A stretch of 64,000 nt of DNA from an uncultured Anaerococcus sp. (GCF_947253225.1 NZ_CAMXYR010000001.1:1-64000), one strand, 5' to 3'. Positions 33,081 through 41,918 are shown, counted from the stretch's first letter. Numbers and translations are program-made. Notes: a model not told the origin generated them from the letters alone.

Positions 33081-33739
33081 TATTTTTCTCCAAACATTTC
33101 TTCTACTTCTTTTTCGCTATAAACATAGTTTGTGATAACAACTCCAAGGATATCTGCACTCACATCTCTTAATTCGTTGATTGAGTTGTTGTAGATATCA
33201 TTATCCTTGTTGGCGTAGGCTGTAAATAAGATTGTCTTATCACTTAGGGCGGCAAACATATTTGCCTCAGGTATGCCAGTATTTGCAGTTGTATTTACAA
33301 AGATATAGTCATAGGAATTTCTAATACCAGCTAGAAAGTTTTTGATTTCATTTGGCTCAAGAAACTCATCTGCATAATCGGAAACCTTGCCTGCATACAT
33401 TAAATATACATTGTCAAAGTTTTTGTCATAAGTGATGAGGTCTTCATTGGCAAAATTACCCAAGATCCCATCTATAAACCCTCTTTCCTCTTCATAAGAC
33501 AAAAGATCCCCTAGGGCTTGCTCTCTGAGGTTGGCATCTATTATCAAGACCCTGTTTCCTTCTTCTGCCAAGTGTCTTGCCATAACATAGACATTGAGCA
33601 TCTGGTCAGTGTGGTTGGTAGTAGATGTGAAGGCTATTATTTTATCGCTTGGACTAAGCTTTGTAATAATCTTATCTTCAAGGTCATAAAAAGCTTGAAG
33701 GGCAATTTCTCTTTTCTCTTCGTCTTTTTTCCTAAACAT
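33080..33739 (-). CDS. CpsD/BY-kinase-like P-loop protein lacking Walker A
   Basis: A 219-residue protein with the fold layout of CpsD/Wze bacterial tyrosine kinases: KIIAFTSTT, then ARHLAEEGNRVLIIDANLREQ (Walker A' region) and YDYIFVNTTA (Walker B region). However, the P-loop position reads TSTTNHTDQML with no GXXXXGK(S/T), and the C terminus has no tyrosine cluster. ATP binding and autophosphorylation are therefore unlikely. It overlaps the CpsC-like gene by 8 bases, the usual CpsC-CpsD pairing. It is probably a pseudokinase regulator of polysaccharide export. Confidence 0.75.
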   Translation of the reverse strand: MFRKKDEEKREIALQAFYDLEDKIITKLSPSDKIIAFTSTTNHTDQMLNVYVMARHLAEEGNRVLIIDANLREQALGDLLSYEEERGFIDGILGNFANEDLITYDKNFDNVYLMYAGKVSDYADEFLEPNEIKNFLAGIRNSYDYIFVNTTANTGIPEANMFAALSDKTILFTAYANKDNDIYNNSINELRDVSADILGVVITNYVYSEKEVEEMFGEK

Positions 33740-34637
33740 CTAATTCTCCTCTACTATATGGTGGAAGTTTTCCCAAAACTTCTATATCATCTGAGGCTTC
33801 TTCACAAAGCTCTTTATCATTTGAAGCAAGGATAATATCTTCCTTGTTGATTATAGTTGTTTCTCCTAGGTCGTCATCATCTTCATCTATGGCAGTAAAC
33901 TTAGTTGTTTCATAAGCTGTTAGGTCTTCTTCATAATCTTCTGGCTCATCTGGCCTTTCTTCTGGCTCGTTTTCGTAAGAGTTGTCCAAGACTTCTTCGT
34001 CTTTTTTCTTAAAGCTCATCATTCTTTCCTTCTTAGGTATTTCACGAGCTTCTTCTAAAAAGTCTCCTCTTTCAACGGCCAACTTTAAAAGCTTATTGTT
34101 AAAGGAATTGACCCTAATCATTCCAATAAGACTAACTAATACAAAAACAGCTCCTCCAACAATAGCTGAATAAACATAGCCATTGTTCACTTTGCCTGCT
34201 GACCCGTAGGCATACTCCATAACTTGTGCATCCTTGCCATAAATATTTTTTATAACCCTAACTGAAAGGTCCGCATACTCATCTGCCAAATCTTCTGCCC
34301 TTAGCTTATTTGTATCTGTAACTACAAGATCAATTACAGGAGAGCCTTCGATTGGTTCAATCCTCAATTTTGTATCAAGCATACCGAGGGACATATCTAA
34401 GCCTAGATTTTCTAGGACAGTCTTTTTAATTTTATTTGAATTGATTGTTGCTGCATAGACCTTAGCTTCTTCTGTATCTTTTTCTGCTTTATCTAGGCTA
34501 GTTGTTATTATCTTGGACTTGGCCTGATATTCGTTATAATTTAACTTGCCCAAGGCAAAGTAAAATAAAACAGCTGCCACTATTCCACAGATAAGTCCTA
34601 GTGGGATAGCACTAAATAGCGATCTTTTTTCCTTCAT
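33732..34637 (-). CDS. CpsC/Wzz-like chain-length regulator with long cytoplasmic tail
   Basis: About 301 residues. Two membrane helices (about 10-28 and 148-170) flank a Wzz-like extracytoplasmic domain (YQAKSKIITTSLDKAE ... IDLVVTDTNKLRAEDLADEYA), as in CpsC. After the second helix comes an unusually long, acidic cytoplasmic tail (about 130 residues, rich in Glu/Asp). It ends in DIEVLGKLPPYSRGEL, a motif normally at the CpsC-CpsD interface. The TTG at 34649 is part of the GGAGG ribosome site region, so ATG at 34637 is used. Its partner is the adjacent P-loop-less CpsD-like protein. Confidence 0.75.
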   Translation of the reverse strand: MKEKRSLFSAIPLGLICGIVAAVLFYFALGKLNYNEYQAKSKIITTSLDKAEKDTEEAKVYAATINSNKIKKTVLENLGLDMSLGMLDTKLRIEPIEGSPVIDLVVTDTNKLRAEDLADEYADLSVRVIKNIYGKDAQVMEYAYGSAGKVNNGYVYSAIVGGAVFVLVSLIGMIRVNSFNNKLLKLAVERGDFLEEAREIPKKERMMSFKKKDEEVLDNSYENEPEERPDEPEDYEEDLTAYETTKFTAIDEDDDDLGETTIINKEDIILASNDKELCEEASDDIEVLGKLPPYSRGELDV

Positions 34638-34638
34638 T

Positions 34639-35418
34639 CTAACCTCCAAAATTCTTAGCGCCTTCTAACATTTTCTCTCTAGCTTTCTTCCTCCCAAGAC
34701 CCTTGACCTTGTTAGGATAGACTCTAACAAACCTTTCTATATACAACCGATACAAGTGTGGGAAGAGAGCCTTAGAAAGCTTGCCCTTATCATAGAAAAA
34801 CTTCTCATCAAAGCCCTCAAACCAAGTCGACCCATCGTTATAAATTTTGGCTATCAACTTCGTTGAAGTCCTCAACCTAAGCCCTTTTTGCAGGCAATCT
34901 TTCAGAAATATCGAGTCTTCACCAGACCCATTTCCAGTTCCTGCCCCAAAATATGTAGAAAGGAGGATATTTTTTTCCAAAACCCTCTCTCTTTTGAAAG
35001 CAAAATGAACCGAGCCATATTTAAGAGCATTGTATATCTTCACATCACTATCTTTTTTGACCTTTACTATCTCTTTACCATCTTGGTAAATGATAGTTTT
35101 GAAGATGAAAAAGTCCACTTCAGAATTTTCCTCAAAGCTAGATCTTATTTTTTCTTCATAATCATCTTCAAAGACCTCATCATCATCACAAAATACACAA
35201 ATATCAGCAGTAGAGTTGAGAATTGCAAGATTTCTCGACCTGCCAAGACCTCTAGTATCTGTGCTAATCATCCTAACCCTAAAGTGCCCACAAGAAACTT
35301 CCTCATAGGAGTTGTGGTCAGTTTGGTTGATAATAAGGGCATCTGTCGTTAAGTTAAACTTCTTGTAAAAATTAATATCTTCCACATTCATAGCAGAAAT
35401 TAAAACTTCTATCCTCAT
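34639..35418 (-). CDS. GT2-like glycosyltransferase (soluble)
   Basis: A 259-residue protein with a GT-A type fold opening (IEVLISAMNVEDINF). The nucleotide-sugar segment ISTDTRGLGRSRNLAILNSTADICVFCDDDEVF has a DDD metal motif near residue 85. GAGTGNGSGEDSIFLKDCL carries the acceptor-side acidic residues. There are no membrane helices. It is likely to transfer a sugar in cell-surface polysaccharide synthesis; donor and acceptor unknown. ATG at 35418 follows GAGG; an upstream in-frame start is less suited. Confidence 0.82.
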   Translation of the reverse strand: MRIEVLISAMNVEDINFYKKFNLTTDALIINQTDHNSYEEVSCGHFRVRMISTDTRGLGRSRNLAILNSTADICVFCDDDEVFEDDYEEKIRSSFEENSEVDFFIFKTIIYQDGKEIVKVKKDSDVKIYNALKYGSVHFAFKRERVLEKNILLSTYFGAGTGNGSGEDSIFLKDCLQKGLRLRTSTKLIAKIYNDGSTWFEGFDEKFFYDKGKLSKALFPHLYRLYIERFVRVYPNKVKGLGRKKAREKMLEGAKNFGG

Positions 35419-35420
35419 CC

Positions 35421-36566
35421 TCACCTCGTGCTTTCTGCCTTCTCCCAAGTAGCCTTACTCTTGCCAGTAAGTTGGTTTTTTGCCCCCAAGATTTGAGCTA
35501 GCATCATCATAGTATAATACATAGGAAAGTACAAGATTTTTGTTTTTTTACCTGTAAGCTTGCCCAAAAAAGCTAAAAGCAAAAAGATAAGTTGTCCTAG
35601 GAGGGTAATTTTATAAAACAGCCCCTCTCCTACTAGGAAGATATTGCTAATAAACACAAGCACATGGAAAAAGGCCTGCATAAACCTCAAGGTCTTGTGG
35701 CAAAAATGAAAGAAGGAAAACCAACCATACTTAAAAATATTTAGACGGTTGAGATTTGTAAAAATATTGGTTAGGATTCTTCTTTGCATCCTGACCTTTC
35801 TTTTGAACTCATCTGCCGTAGTTGCCCCAGCCTTCTCAACAGCAATGGCATCCTTATTGTAGAGGGCTCTTTTCTTATTAAGACCTGCATACAAGGGCAT
35901 TTCATAATCGTGTGAACTTACAAGGTTATAATTTCTATAATCTTTCTTCCTACAAGCATAAATTGCACCATTTCCTGCGGCGATAGTCCTTATATTTGAC
36001 TCTATCTCACGCATCCTAAGTTCCATATTCCAATAAGCGTTTTCTGCCACCACAGAGGCTAGGTCATCATCTTCCTTATAGATAAGCGACCCACATACAT
36101 ATTCTATATCATCGCTTGTAAAGTAGGCGATAAGCTCCTTTATGGCATCTTCCTTAAACATGGAATTAGCATCAGAAAAAACTAAAATCTCTCCCTTGCT
36201 TGCCTCGACTGCCTCATCTTGAGCGTTAGTCTTGCCCAGATGGTTTTTAACTGTATTAACTTTTATATCATAGGCGGGATGATTTTTTATGAAATCACAA
36301 GCTATGCTTACTGTCTTATCACTTGAGGCATCGTTAGCAATAATTACCTCAAAGTTTGGATAGTCAGTTTTGATTATATTTGCAAGCTTTTTTTCAATAA
36401 CTTTCTCTTCATTGTAGGCAGATATTATAACTGAAACCATGGGCTTTTTTGTATAGTCCTTGGTATTTTTTCTTTTAATAATCTTTTCTAAAAGTAAAAG
36501 TGTAAGAGGGTAGCCTACCATAGCATAAAATATAGCAAAGGCCGATACCCAAAAAATTATCTTCAT
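35421..36566 (-). CDS. Membrane GT2 glycosyltransferase (IcaA/NodC-like)
   Basis: About 381 residues. One N-terminal membrane helix, a GT2 catalytic domain (VSVIISAYNEEKVIEKKL, IIANDASSDKT, VFSDANSMF), an acceptor region SSHDYEMPLYAGL and a KVRMQRRILTN motif (equivalent to QXXRW), then three or so C-terminal membrane helices. This layout matches processive or single-addition membrane GT2 enzymes such as IcaA and NodC. An ATG at 36566 is preferred over the longer frame because GAGGAG lies 7 bases before it and the promoter leaves no room for the longer form. It is the first gene of the cluster. Confidence 0.85.
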   Translation of the reverse strand: MKIIFWVSAFAIFYAMVGYPLTLLLLEKIIKRKNTKDYTKKPMVSVIISAYNEEKVIEKKLANIIKTDYPNFEVIIANDASSDKTVSIACDFIKNHPAYDIKVNTVKNHLGKTNAQDEAVEASKGEILVFSDANSMFKEDAIKELIAYFTSDDIEYVCGSLIYKEDDDLASVVAENAYWNMELRMREIESNIRTIAAGNGAIYACRKKDYRNYNLVSSHDYEMPLYAGLNKKRALYNKDAIAVEKAGATTADEFKRKVRMQRRILTNIFTNLNRLNIFKYGWFSFFHFCHKTLRFMQAFFHVLVFISNIFLVGEGLFYKITLLGQLIFLLLAFLGKLTGKKTKILYFPMYYTMMMLAQILGAKNQLTGKSKATWEKAESTR

Positions 36567-36584
36567 AAACATACTCCTCATGCT

Positions 36585-36614
36585 ATTATATAACATTTCC
36601 TGCACTTGAAGCAA
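36585..36614 (-). promoter_or_regulatory. Promoter of the exopolysaccharide-type cluster
   Basis: TTGCTT (36609-36614), 18-base spacer, TATAAT (36585-36590) on the minus strand; the predicted leader is about 12 bases with GAGGAG. Confidence 0.7.
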
Positions 36615-36644
36615 GTTAAGCTGACTATTTTAATGATATTTTTC

Positions 36645-36672
36645 TTGCAGATAGTAAAGTTAAGGATATATT
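36645..36672 (+). promoter_or_regulatory. Promoter of gltS
   Basis: TTGCAG (36645-36650), 16-base spacer, TATATT (36667-36672) on the plus strand, divergent from the polysaccharide promoter. Confidence 0.5.
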
Positions 36673-36703
36673 ATTCCAATAGATATAGAAAGGAAGTTTG
36701 ATA

Positions 36704-37882
36704 ATGAAAATAGAATTAGACCTTTTACAATCCCTAGGCCTTGCTATGCTAGCCTACATACTCGGGATTTTTATCAAAAATAAATTTGAATTTTTTAGGA
36801 AATTTTTCATCCCTTCTCCTGTAATTGGAGGACTTATCATAAGCGTTCTAGTTTTTTTAGCCAAAAAATACCTAGCCTACGATATCAAATTTGATACCAT
36901 CCTTCAAGATTTCTTCATGAACATTTTCTTTGCCTCAATCGGGCTTACTTGCTCCTTTAAGACCCTCAAAAAAGCTGGCTTTCTCGGCCTTAAACTTGCC
37001 TTTGTTATAATTTTGCTCTTGCCCCTACAAAATATTATTGCTGTCGGCATTTCCTACCTGCTTGGCATAAATCCCCTCCACGGAGTGGCTATGGGATCGA
37101 CTTCTATGACTGGGGGAATTGGATCAGCTATATCTTTTGGGAAAATCATGGAGGCTCATGGAGCAAATGGTAACACTTCAATAGGAGTCGCCGCTGCAAC
37201 CTTCGGACTTTTGACAGGCTCTCTTGTGGGAGGCCCCGTTGCCAAAAGGCTTATTAGAAATAATAAACTTTTAACCAAGGGAAGCCTTGATGTCGGAGAT
37301 AAAGGAAAAATAAAAAGAATAGTAAACCAAACTTCCCTTATGAGGGCAATAATTCTTATTGGAATGGCAGCGTTTTTGGGAACTTTCATAAATAAAATCC
37401 TAAAAATCACTTCACTAAGCTTTCCTTATTATGTAGGTTGCCAATTTGGTGGTCTTGTTGTGCGTAATATTTATGATTATTGCAAAAAAGATGTGGACCT
37501 AGAAAATGTAAATATTGTCGGCAATATTTCCCTTAATCTCTTCCTATCTCTTGCTCTCATCAACTTAAACATCTCCGCCATAGCAAGCCTGGCAGGTCCT
37601 ATGCTTATAATCCTTCTTGCTCAAGCTGTCTTTATTGCTATCTACACAAGTCTTTTTACCTTCAACTTGTGTGGCAAAGACTATGATGGGGCTGTGATTT
37701 CGGCAGGTCATTGTGGGGTGGGGCTTGGTCAAACTCCAAATGCAATGGCAAATATGGAAGCAATAATCGAGGAAAAAGGGCCAGCCGACATGGCTATGTT
37801 TGTCTTTCCCATAGTCCTTGCCATAGCAGTAAACCTCTTTAACCCACTAGTTATCATCTTTTTCATCAATATTTTGACATAA
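36704..37882 (+). CDS. gltS: Sodium/glutamate symporter GltS
   Basis: A 392-residue Na+-coupled glutamate transporter. The family's inverted-repeat signature segments are HGVAMGSTSMTGGIGSAISFG and, in the second half, AGHCGVGLGQTPNAMANM. About ten membrane segments are visible. The start is ATG at 36704, 7 bases after GGAAG; the frame also opens at a TTG two codons earlier. Glutamate is a major carbon and nitrogen source for this group of anaerobes (family knowledge). Confidence 0.95.
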   Translation: MKIELDLLQSLGLAMLAYILGIFIKNKFEFFRKFFIPSPVIGGLIISVLVFLAKKYLAYDIKFDTILQDFFMNIFFASIGLTCSFKTLKKAGFLGLKLAFVIILLLPLQNIIAVGISYLLGINPLHGVAMGSTSMTGGIGSAISFGKIMEAHGANGNTSIGVAAATFGLLTGSLVGGPVAKRLIRNNKLLTKGSLDVGDKGKIKRIVNQTSLMRAIILIGMAAFLGTFINKILKITSLSFPYYVGCQFGGLVVRNIYDYCKKDVDLENVNIVGNISLNLFLSLALINLNISAIASLAGPMLIILLAQAVFIAIYTSLFTFNLCGKDYDGAVISAGHCGVGLGQTPNAMANMEAIIEEKGPADMAMFVFPIVLAIAVNLFNPLVIIFFINILT

Positions 37883-37883
37883 A

Positions 37884-37910
37884 AATAAGGGGGCTAGTTA
37901 AACCTGCCCC
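37884..37910 (-). terminator. Terminator of the tag operon
   Basis: On the minus strand GGGGC pairs with GCCCC around AGGTTTAACTA, followed by TTATTTTTAT. It lies beyond the large inverted repeat, close to gltS. Confidence 0.65.
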
Positions 37911-37919
37911 TTGCCAGTA

Positions 37920-38016
37920 GGTGTAGAAAATAATAATAGCCTAACCTTAAGTTAAGAGCTTTCCTCTGAGATTTTAGGCTTAGGAAGCCCTTATTATTTT
38001 CTACGCCTTTTTATTT
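37920..38016 (+). terminator. Long branched hairpin terminator of gltS
   Basis: A 17-bp outer stem (37920-37936 with 37991-38007, one G:T pair) encloses a second stem (AGCCTAA/TTAGGCT) and is followed by TTTTTATTT on the plus strand. At nearly 90 bases it is far larger than a normal terminator and could be a stable RNA or small mobile repeat. Confidence 0.7.
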
Positions 38017-38574
38017 ACTATTTTTTACTTCTTCATACCTAAAGCAAGTTACCAAGTGGCAATTTATAAGACCTACTGCCTCCATAAAGGAATGTATTAT
38101 TGTTGGTCCTACAAAGGTGAACCCTCTTTTTTTCATATCCTTGGCAAGTTTTTCTGAAAGAGGCGATTGGCTAATTATTTCGCCTTCCTTTCTTCTGTAG
38201 TCGATTTGTTTGTCCACAAAAGTTTCCAAATACTTATCAAAAGATCCAAATTCTTCTCTAAGCTCCATAAAAGCTCTGGCATTTTTAACCAAGGCTCTTA
38301 TTTTTAGCCTATTTTTTATTATCTTATCATTGGAAAGAAGTTCCTTTACCTCATCTTCCCCATAGAGGGAAATTTTTTCATAGTCAAAACCATCAAAGGC
38401 CCCTCTCATGGCCTCTCTTTTATTAAGAATCGTATCAAAACTAAGACCTGCCTGCATAAATTCAAGAACTAGCATCTCAAAAAGATAAGAATCTTCGTGA
38501 TGCCTAAGCCCATATTCTTCATCATGGTAGGCTCTTAGCAGGTCAGACTTCACCCATTCACATCTATTTTTCAT
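38011..38574 (-). CDS. tag: DNA-3-methyladenine glycosylase I
   Basis: A 187-residue base-excision repair enzyme that removes 3-methyladenine. The N-terminal RCEWV and YHDEEYG (usually EWG), LFEMLVLEFMQAGLSFDTILNKR, and the C-terminal HSFMEAVGLINCHLVTCF are family hallmarks. The Cys/His zinc ligands (Cys4, His17, and C-terminal His/Cys) are in place. The last gene of a five-gene minus-strand operon, directly abutting uppP. Confidence 0.95.
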   Translation of the reverse strand: MKNRCEWVKSDLLRAYHDEEYGLRHHEDSYLFEMLVLEFMQAGLSFDTILNKREAMRGAFDGFDYEKISLYGEDEVKELLSNDKIIKNRLKIRALVKNARAFMELREEFGSFDKYLETFVDKQIDYRRKEGEIISQSPLSEKLAKDMKKRGFTFVGPTIIHSFMEAVGLINCHLVTCFRYEEVKNSK

Positions 38575-39456
38575 CTAGGCTAGGGCAAAATAAATAAACA
38601 CGATTATGGAAAGAATTATCCTATAAATTCCAAAAGGAATGAAGTCGTTGTTTCTGATGTAGGCCATAAATTTTTTGATAACTACATAGGCTACTGCAAA
38701 ACTTAGGACCATTCCGACAAGGATAAGCCCCCATTGGTAGATGGTAAAGCCAGAAAAGTTCTTGACTACCTTTAGAGCAGTTGCTCCAAGCATAGTTGGA
38801 ATAGCGAGGAAGAAAGAAAATTCTGCCGCAGCTTGCCTTGATAGACCGAGAATCATAGCACCCATAATTGTGGCTGCTGACCTACTTGTCCCAGGGACCA
38901 TAGCCAAAGTTTGGAAAAATCCTATAGCTATTATAGTCCTATAAGGAACTGTGGCTAGGTTGTCATAGGCGAAGCCTTTTTTATTCCTATTTTTCTTCTC
39001 AACAGAAATAATTACAAGACCCCAGATAAGAAGCATGGCTGCTACTACCATGGGCTTGAAAAGATACTCATCAATCAAATCATCGAACAAAAGACCCAAG
39101 GCCATGGCAGGAAGTACTCCAACAACCACTCTTTTCCAAAGTTCCATAGTTTTTGGGTCAGGATGACTTAGCCTAAAGTAGGCCTTGGATTGGATGTTGA
39201 GCTTTTGGTAATTCTTTGGAAAATATTTTGCTGTTTTTTCCCTATCCCAAGGATTAAGTTTTTGAAAGTAGATTACCACAACAGAAAGGATGGCTCCTAG
39301 CTGGATAATAATATTGAAGGCATTGGAAAAGCCTTCTGGATTTAGCTTTACAAATTGATTTACCAAAATCAAGTGACCAGTTGACGATACTGGTAGAAAT
39401 TCTGTAACACCCTCTACTATAGAAAGGATGAGAACCTTAATTAAATTTATAATCAT
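38575..39456 (-). CDS. uppP: Undecaprenyl-diphosphatase UppP (BacA)
   Basis: A 293-residue membrane phosphatase that recycles undecaprenyl diphosphate to the monophosphate carrier for peptidoglycan and polysaccharide synthesis. The two active-site motifs are EGVTEFLPVSSTGHLIL near the N terminus and VPGTSRSAATI in the second half. Family members add low-level bacitracin tolerance. It overlaps the TtcA-like gene by 4 bases. Confidence 0.97.
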   Translation of the reverse strand: MIINLIKVLILSIVEGVTEFLPVSSTGHLILVNQFVKLNPEGFSNAFNIIIQLGAILSVVVIYFQKLNPWDREKTAKYFPKNYQKLNIQSKAYFRLSHPDPKTMELWKRVVVGVLPAMALGLLFDDLIDEYLFKPMVVAAMLLIWGLVIISVEKKNRNKKGFAYDNLATVPYRTIIAIGFFQTLAMVPGTSRSAATIMGAMILGLSRQAAAEFSFFLAIPTMLGATALKVVKNFSGFTIYQWGLILVGMVLSFAVAYVVIKKFMAYIRNNDFIPFGIYRIILSIIVFIYFALA

Positions 39457-40265
39457 TCAAATTCCTCCATGAACGAATGTTTTTCTCCTCCGATTTGATA
39501 GCCCAAGACCATATCGCAATTGACATTTTCTGCAGACCTTAGGATAGATTTTTCCACTTCTGGATTATCTTTTTTCAAATCTCTGATAAGTTCCTTAATT
39601 TTCTTTCTTGTGTAAGATTCGCTAGACTTAGTTACTGTACAAGCACAATCGAGAGCCATAAGCCCCACATGGTCTCTCCACTTCTTTATATCATCTTCGT
39701 GGGCATAGTAGAGAGGTCTAATCAGTTCCATTTCCTCGAAATTTTGTGCCTTTAGCCTTGGCTTCATAGTCTTGAAATTACCAGCATAGAGGACATTCAT
39801 CATAGTTGTTTCAATAACGTCATTCATATGATGGCCGAGGGCAATCTTGTTACAAGCAAGCTCTTTTGCCTTGGCATAAAGAAAGCCCCTACGCATTCTC
39901 GCACACATATAGCAAGGATAGGCTCCCTTGGTGATTGACTCTGCCACCTCAAAAACCTCTGAATCATAAATCTCAGCTGGAATCTTTAAATATTTTAAAT
40001 TCTTTTCTAATAAAGCTCTATTGGGCCTATCATAGCCAGGGTCCATACAAATATAGCAAACATCAAAGTTAACCTTAGAATGTTTGTGCAATTCTTCGAT
40101 AAGTTTTGCCAAAAGAAGAGAATCCTTACCACCAGATATGGCAACAGCTATCTTATCCCCTTCATTGATTAGGGAAAACTCCTTTACAGCCTTAATGAAA
40201 GGAGACCAAAGCTCCTTCCTGTACTTTTTAATAATCGATCTTTCTATTTCTACAATTTCCATCAT
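39453..40265 (-). CDS. TtcA/TtuA-family tRNA thiolation protein
   Basis: A 270-residue PP-loop ATPase. The ATP motif is AISGGKDSLLLA near residue 44. The cluster-binding cysteines are in CYMC and the later CACTVTK, which fits TtcA-family proteins that thiolate tRNA (2-thiocytidine 32 in TtcA, 2-thiouridine 54 in TtuA). GHHMNDVIETTMMN is the family's second PP-loop segment. Which base is modified is uncertain. Overlaps both neighbours by 4 bases. Confidence 0.82.
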   Translation of the reverse strand: MMEIVEIERSIIKKYRKELWSPFIKAVKEFSLINEGDKIAVAISGGKDSLLLAKLIEELHKHSKVNFDVCYICMDPGYDRPNRALLEKNLKYLKIPAEIYDSEVFEVAESITKGAYPCYMCARMRRGFLYAKAKELACNKIALGHHMNDVIETTMMNVLYAGNFKTMKPRLKAQNFEEMELIRPLYYAHEDDIKKWRDHVGLMALDCACTVTKSSESYTRKKIKELIRDLKKDNPEVEKSILRSAENVNCDMVLGYQIGGEKHSFMEEFE

Positions 40266-41053
40266 AACTCCACTATTTTGGAAGGTCTGTATCTCTCACA
40301 CACCTCCAACTGTATATCTTTTTTCGTATCAAGCCCCATCTGGGTCAAGTAATTGTCGACAGTAAGCCTTGAAAGCTCAGGTGTATTGTTGGTATCTGAT
40401 AGGTGGGAGAGAAAGACTTTCTCCTCCTTGCCAACCAAGGCATCTGCCAAAGCCTCCGCAGCCTGGTCATTTGACAAATGACCCCTAGCCCCCATAACCC
40501 TAAGCTTGAGATTATGAGGATATGGCCCCATCTTCAAGGCTTCGAGGTCGTGGTTGGCCTCCATATAATAAATATCCGACCCCTTAATCTCATATGCCAT
40601 CTTCTCATCTACTAGACCCGTATCTGAAAGAATAGTTATCTTCTTATTATCCAAATAAAAAACATAAGCGACTGGCTCATTGGAATCGTGGTGGATGCCT
40701 ATGGGAAGGATGTCCATGGACCTAAAATTTAGAAACTCGTTAGTCTTAAATACCTTGATGTTTTCATCCTTTAACTTCTTAGCCTTCTTAAGAAATCCCT
40801 TCCATGTTCCCGCATTGGCAAAAATCGGGATATCGTACCTCTTTGACAAGACACCAGCCCCTTGGATGTGGTCGTTGTGCTCATGAGTTAGAAAAATCGC
40901 ATCTAACTCATGAGCCTTTTCCCCAACCATCTCCATAAGTCCTTCGATTTTCTTGCCTGAAAAGCCAGCATCAACCAAGATTTTTACACCCCTATGGTCG
41001 ATAAAGGTGCAATTGCCAGAAGAACCTGACGAAAGCGTAACAAACTTAGTCAT
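40262..41053 (-). CDS. MBL-fold metallohydrolase (YycJ/WalJ-like)
   Basis: A 263-residue metallo-beta-lactamase-fold protein. The HXHXDH motif is LTHEHNDHIQG near residue 56; the opening TLSSGSSGNCTFI and the SDTG and HLSNDQA segments are typical of YycJ/WalJ proteins. WalJ in Firmicutes is tied to cell-wall and DNA-replication coordination and has 5' exonuclease activity in Bacillus. The WalRK genes that usually accompany it are absent here. Confidence 0.88.
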   Translation of the reverse strand: MTKFVTLSSGSSGNCTFIDHRGVKILVDAGFSGKKIEGLMEMVGEKAHELDAIFLTHEHNDHIQGAGVLSKRYDIPIFANAGTWKGFLKKAKKLKDENIKVFKTNEFLNFRSMDILPIGIHHDSNEPVAYVFYLDNKKITILSDTGLVDEKMAYEIKGSDIYYMEANHDLEALKMGPYPHNLKLRVMGARGHLSNDQAAEALADALVGKEEKVFLSHLSDTNNTPELSRLTVDNYLTQMGLDTKKDIQLEVCERYRPSKIVEL

Positions 41054-41870
41054 TTAGACAAAAATACTCCTCCAAAAATTTGGCAATGGAAGGCTCGTTA
41101 TTAGAGCCAATCACATAAGTTGCGACATCTTTTGCCTCATCTTTCCCAGAGCCCATAGCAACACCAACCCCTGCAAAATCAAGGCTTTTTATATCATTGA
41201 TCCCATCACCAAAATACATAAGCTCATCTGCCCTAACTGCTAGCTTTTCACAAAGCTTCTTTAAAGTTTCGGACTTGCCAGCATTTTTATTCAAAACTTC
41301 CATAATATGAACTTCATTTCTCATAAGCTTATAATCTTTCTTAAGAACTTGTCCATATTTTTCATAAATGCTATCCAAGACATAAGGTTCTCCAGCTATG
41401 GCAATTCTTGAAATTCCATCCTCTATATCCTCGAACTTCTCAAACTTCATCCAAGCAAGACCAACTTGAGCCTGATCTTCCAAAAATCCTCTGTTAGGAA
41501 CTTCCTCATTAAGATACAAATAATTCTTAGTATGGACAGAAACTTGGACATCCTCATCTCCAAGAAGAGCTAGGACTTTCTCATAGTCTGCCTTGCCCAA
41601 AGGATTGGAAATAAGAGCCTTGCCATCAGCATTTCTCCTTACAAAGGCCCCTGTCCCACAGATGCTATAATCATCAAAACCCATAAGGTCCAAAGCCTGC
41701 CTTACCTTCCACATGGCGTTAAAAGTCCTCCCAGAGTTAAGCACAACCCTAATTCCTAGAGCCTTTAGCTTCTTGATTGCCTCTATATTTTCACTAATTA
41801 ATTTCCTATCATCATCTATCAAAGTCCCATCAATATCGAACACAACTAACTTAATATCTCTCATTGACAA
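41046..41870 (-). CDS. HAD-superfamily Cof-type phosphatase
   Basis: A 274-residue HAD hydrolase of the Cof/YkrA type with a C2b cap. Motif I is VFDIDGTLI, motif II is LNSGRT, motif III is in the KNAGKSETLKKL segment, and motif IV is YFGDGINDIKSLDFAGVGVAMGSG. These enzymes dephosphorylate sugar phosphates or flavin and cofactor phosphates, and the substrate cannot be told. It is the first gene of the operon and sits behind a leader hairpin. Confidence 0.93.
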   Translation of the reverse strand: MSMRDIKLVVFDIDGTLIDDDRKLISENIEAIKKLKALGIRVVLNSGRTFNAMWKVRQALDLMGFDDYSICGTGAFVRRNADGKALISNPLGKADYEKVLALLGDEDVQVSVHTKNYLYLNEEVPNRGFLEDQAQVGLAWMKFEKFEDIEDGISRIAIAGEPYVLDSIYEKYGQVLKKDYKLMRNEVHIMEVLNKNAGKSETLKKLCEKLAVRADELMYFGDGINDIKSLDFAGVGVAMGSGKDEAKDVATYVIGSNNEPSIAKFLEEYFCLND

Positions 41871-41882
41871 CTCCTTTAGCTT

Positions 41883-41909
41883 AAAAAAAGTGTAAGTTCC
41901 CCTACACTT
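41883..41909 (-). terminator. Terminator-like hairpin in the leader of the HAD/tag operon
   Basis: On the minus strand AAGTGTA (41903-41909) pairs with TACACTT (41888-41894), followed by seven T (41883-41889). It lies between the promoter and the HAD start codon. No minus-strand gene lies upstream that it could terminate, so it looks like an attenuator. Confidence 0.75.
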
Positions 41910-41918
41910 ATAGACTCT

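Noticed and set aside
34888..35352. A 154-residue plus-strand ORF
   Set aside because: Opposite the glycosyltransferase gene, with no ribosome site and low-complexity Phe/Ile content.
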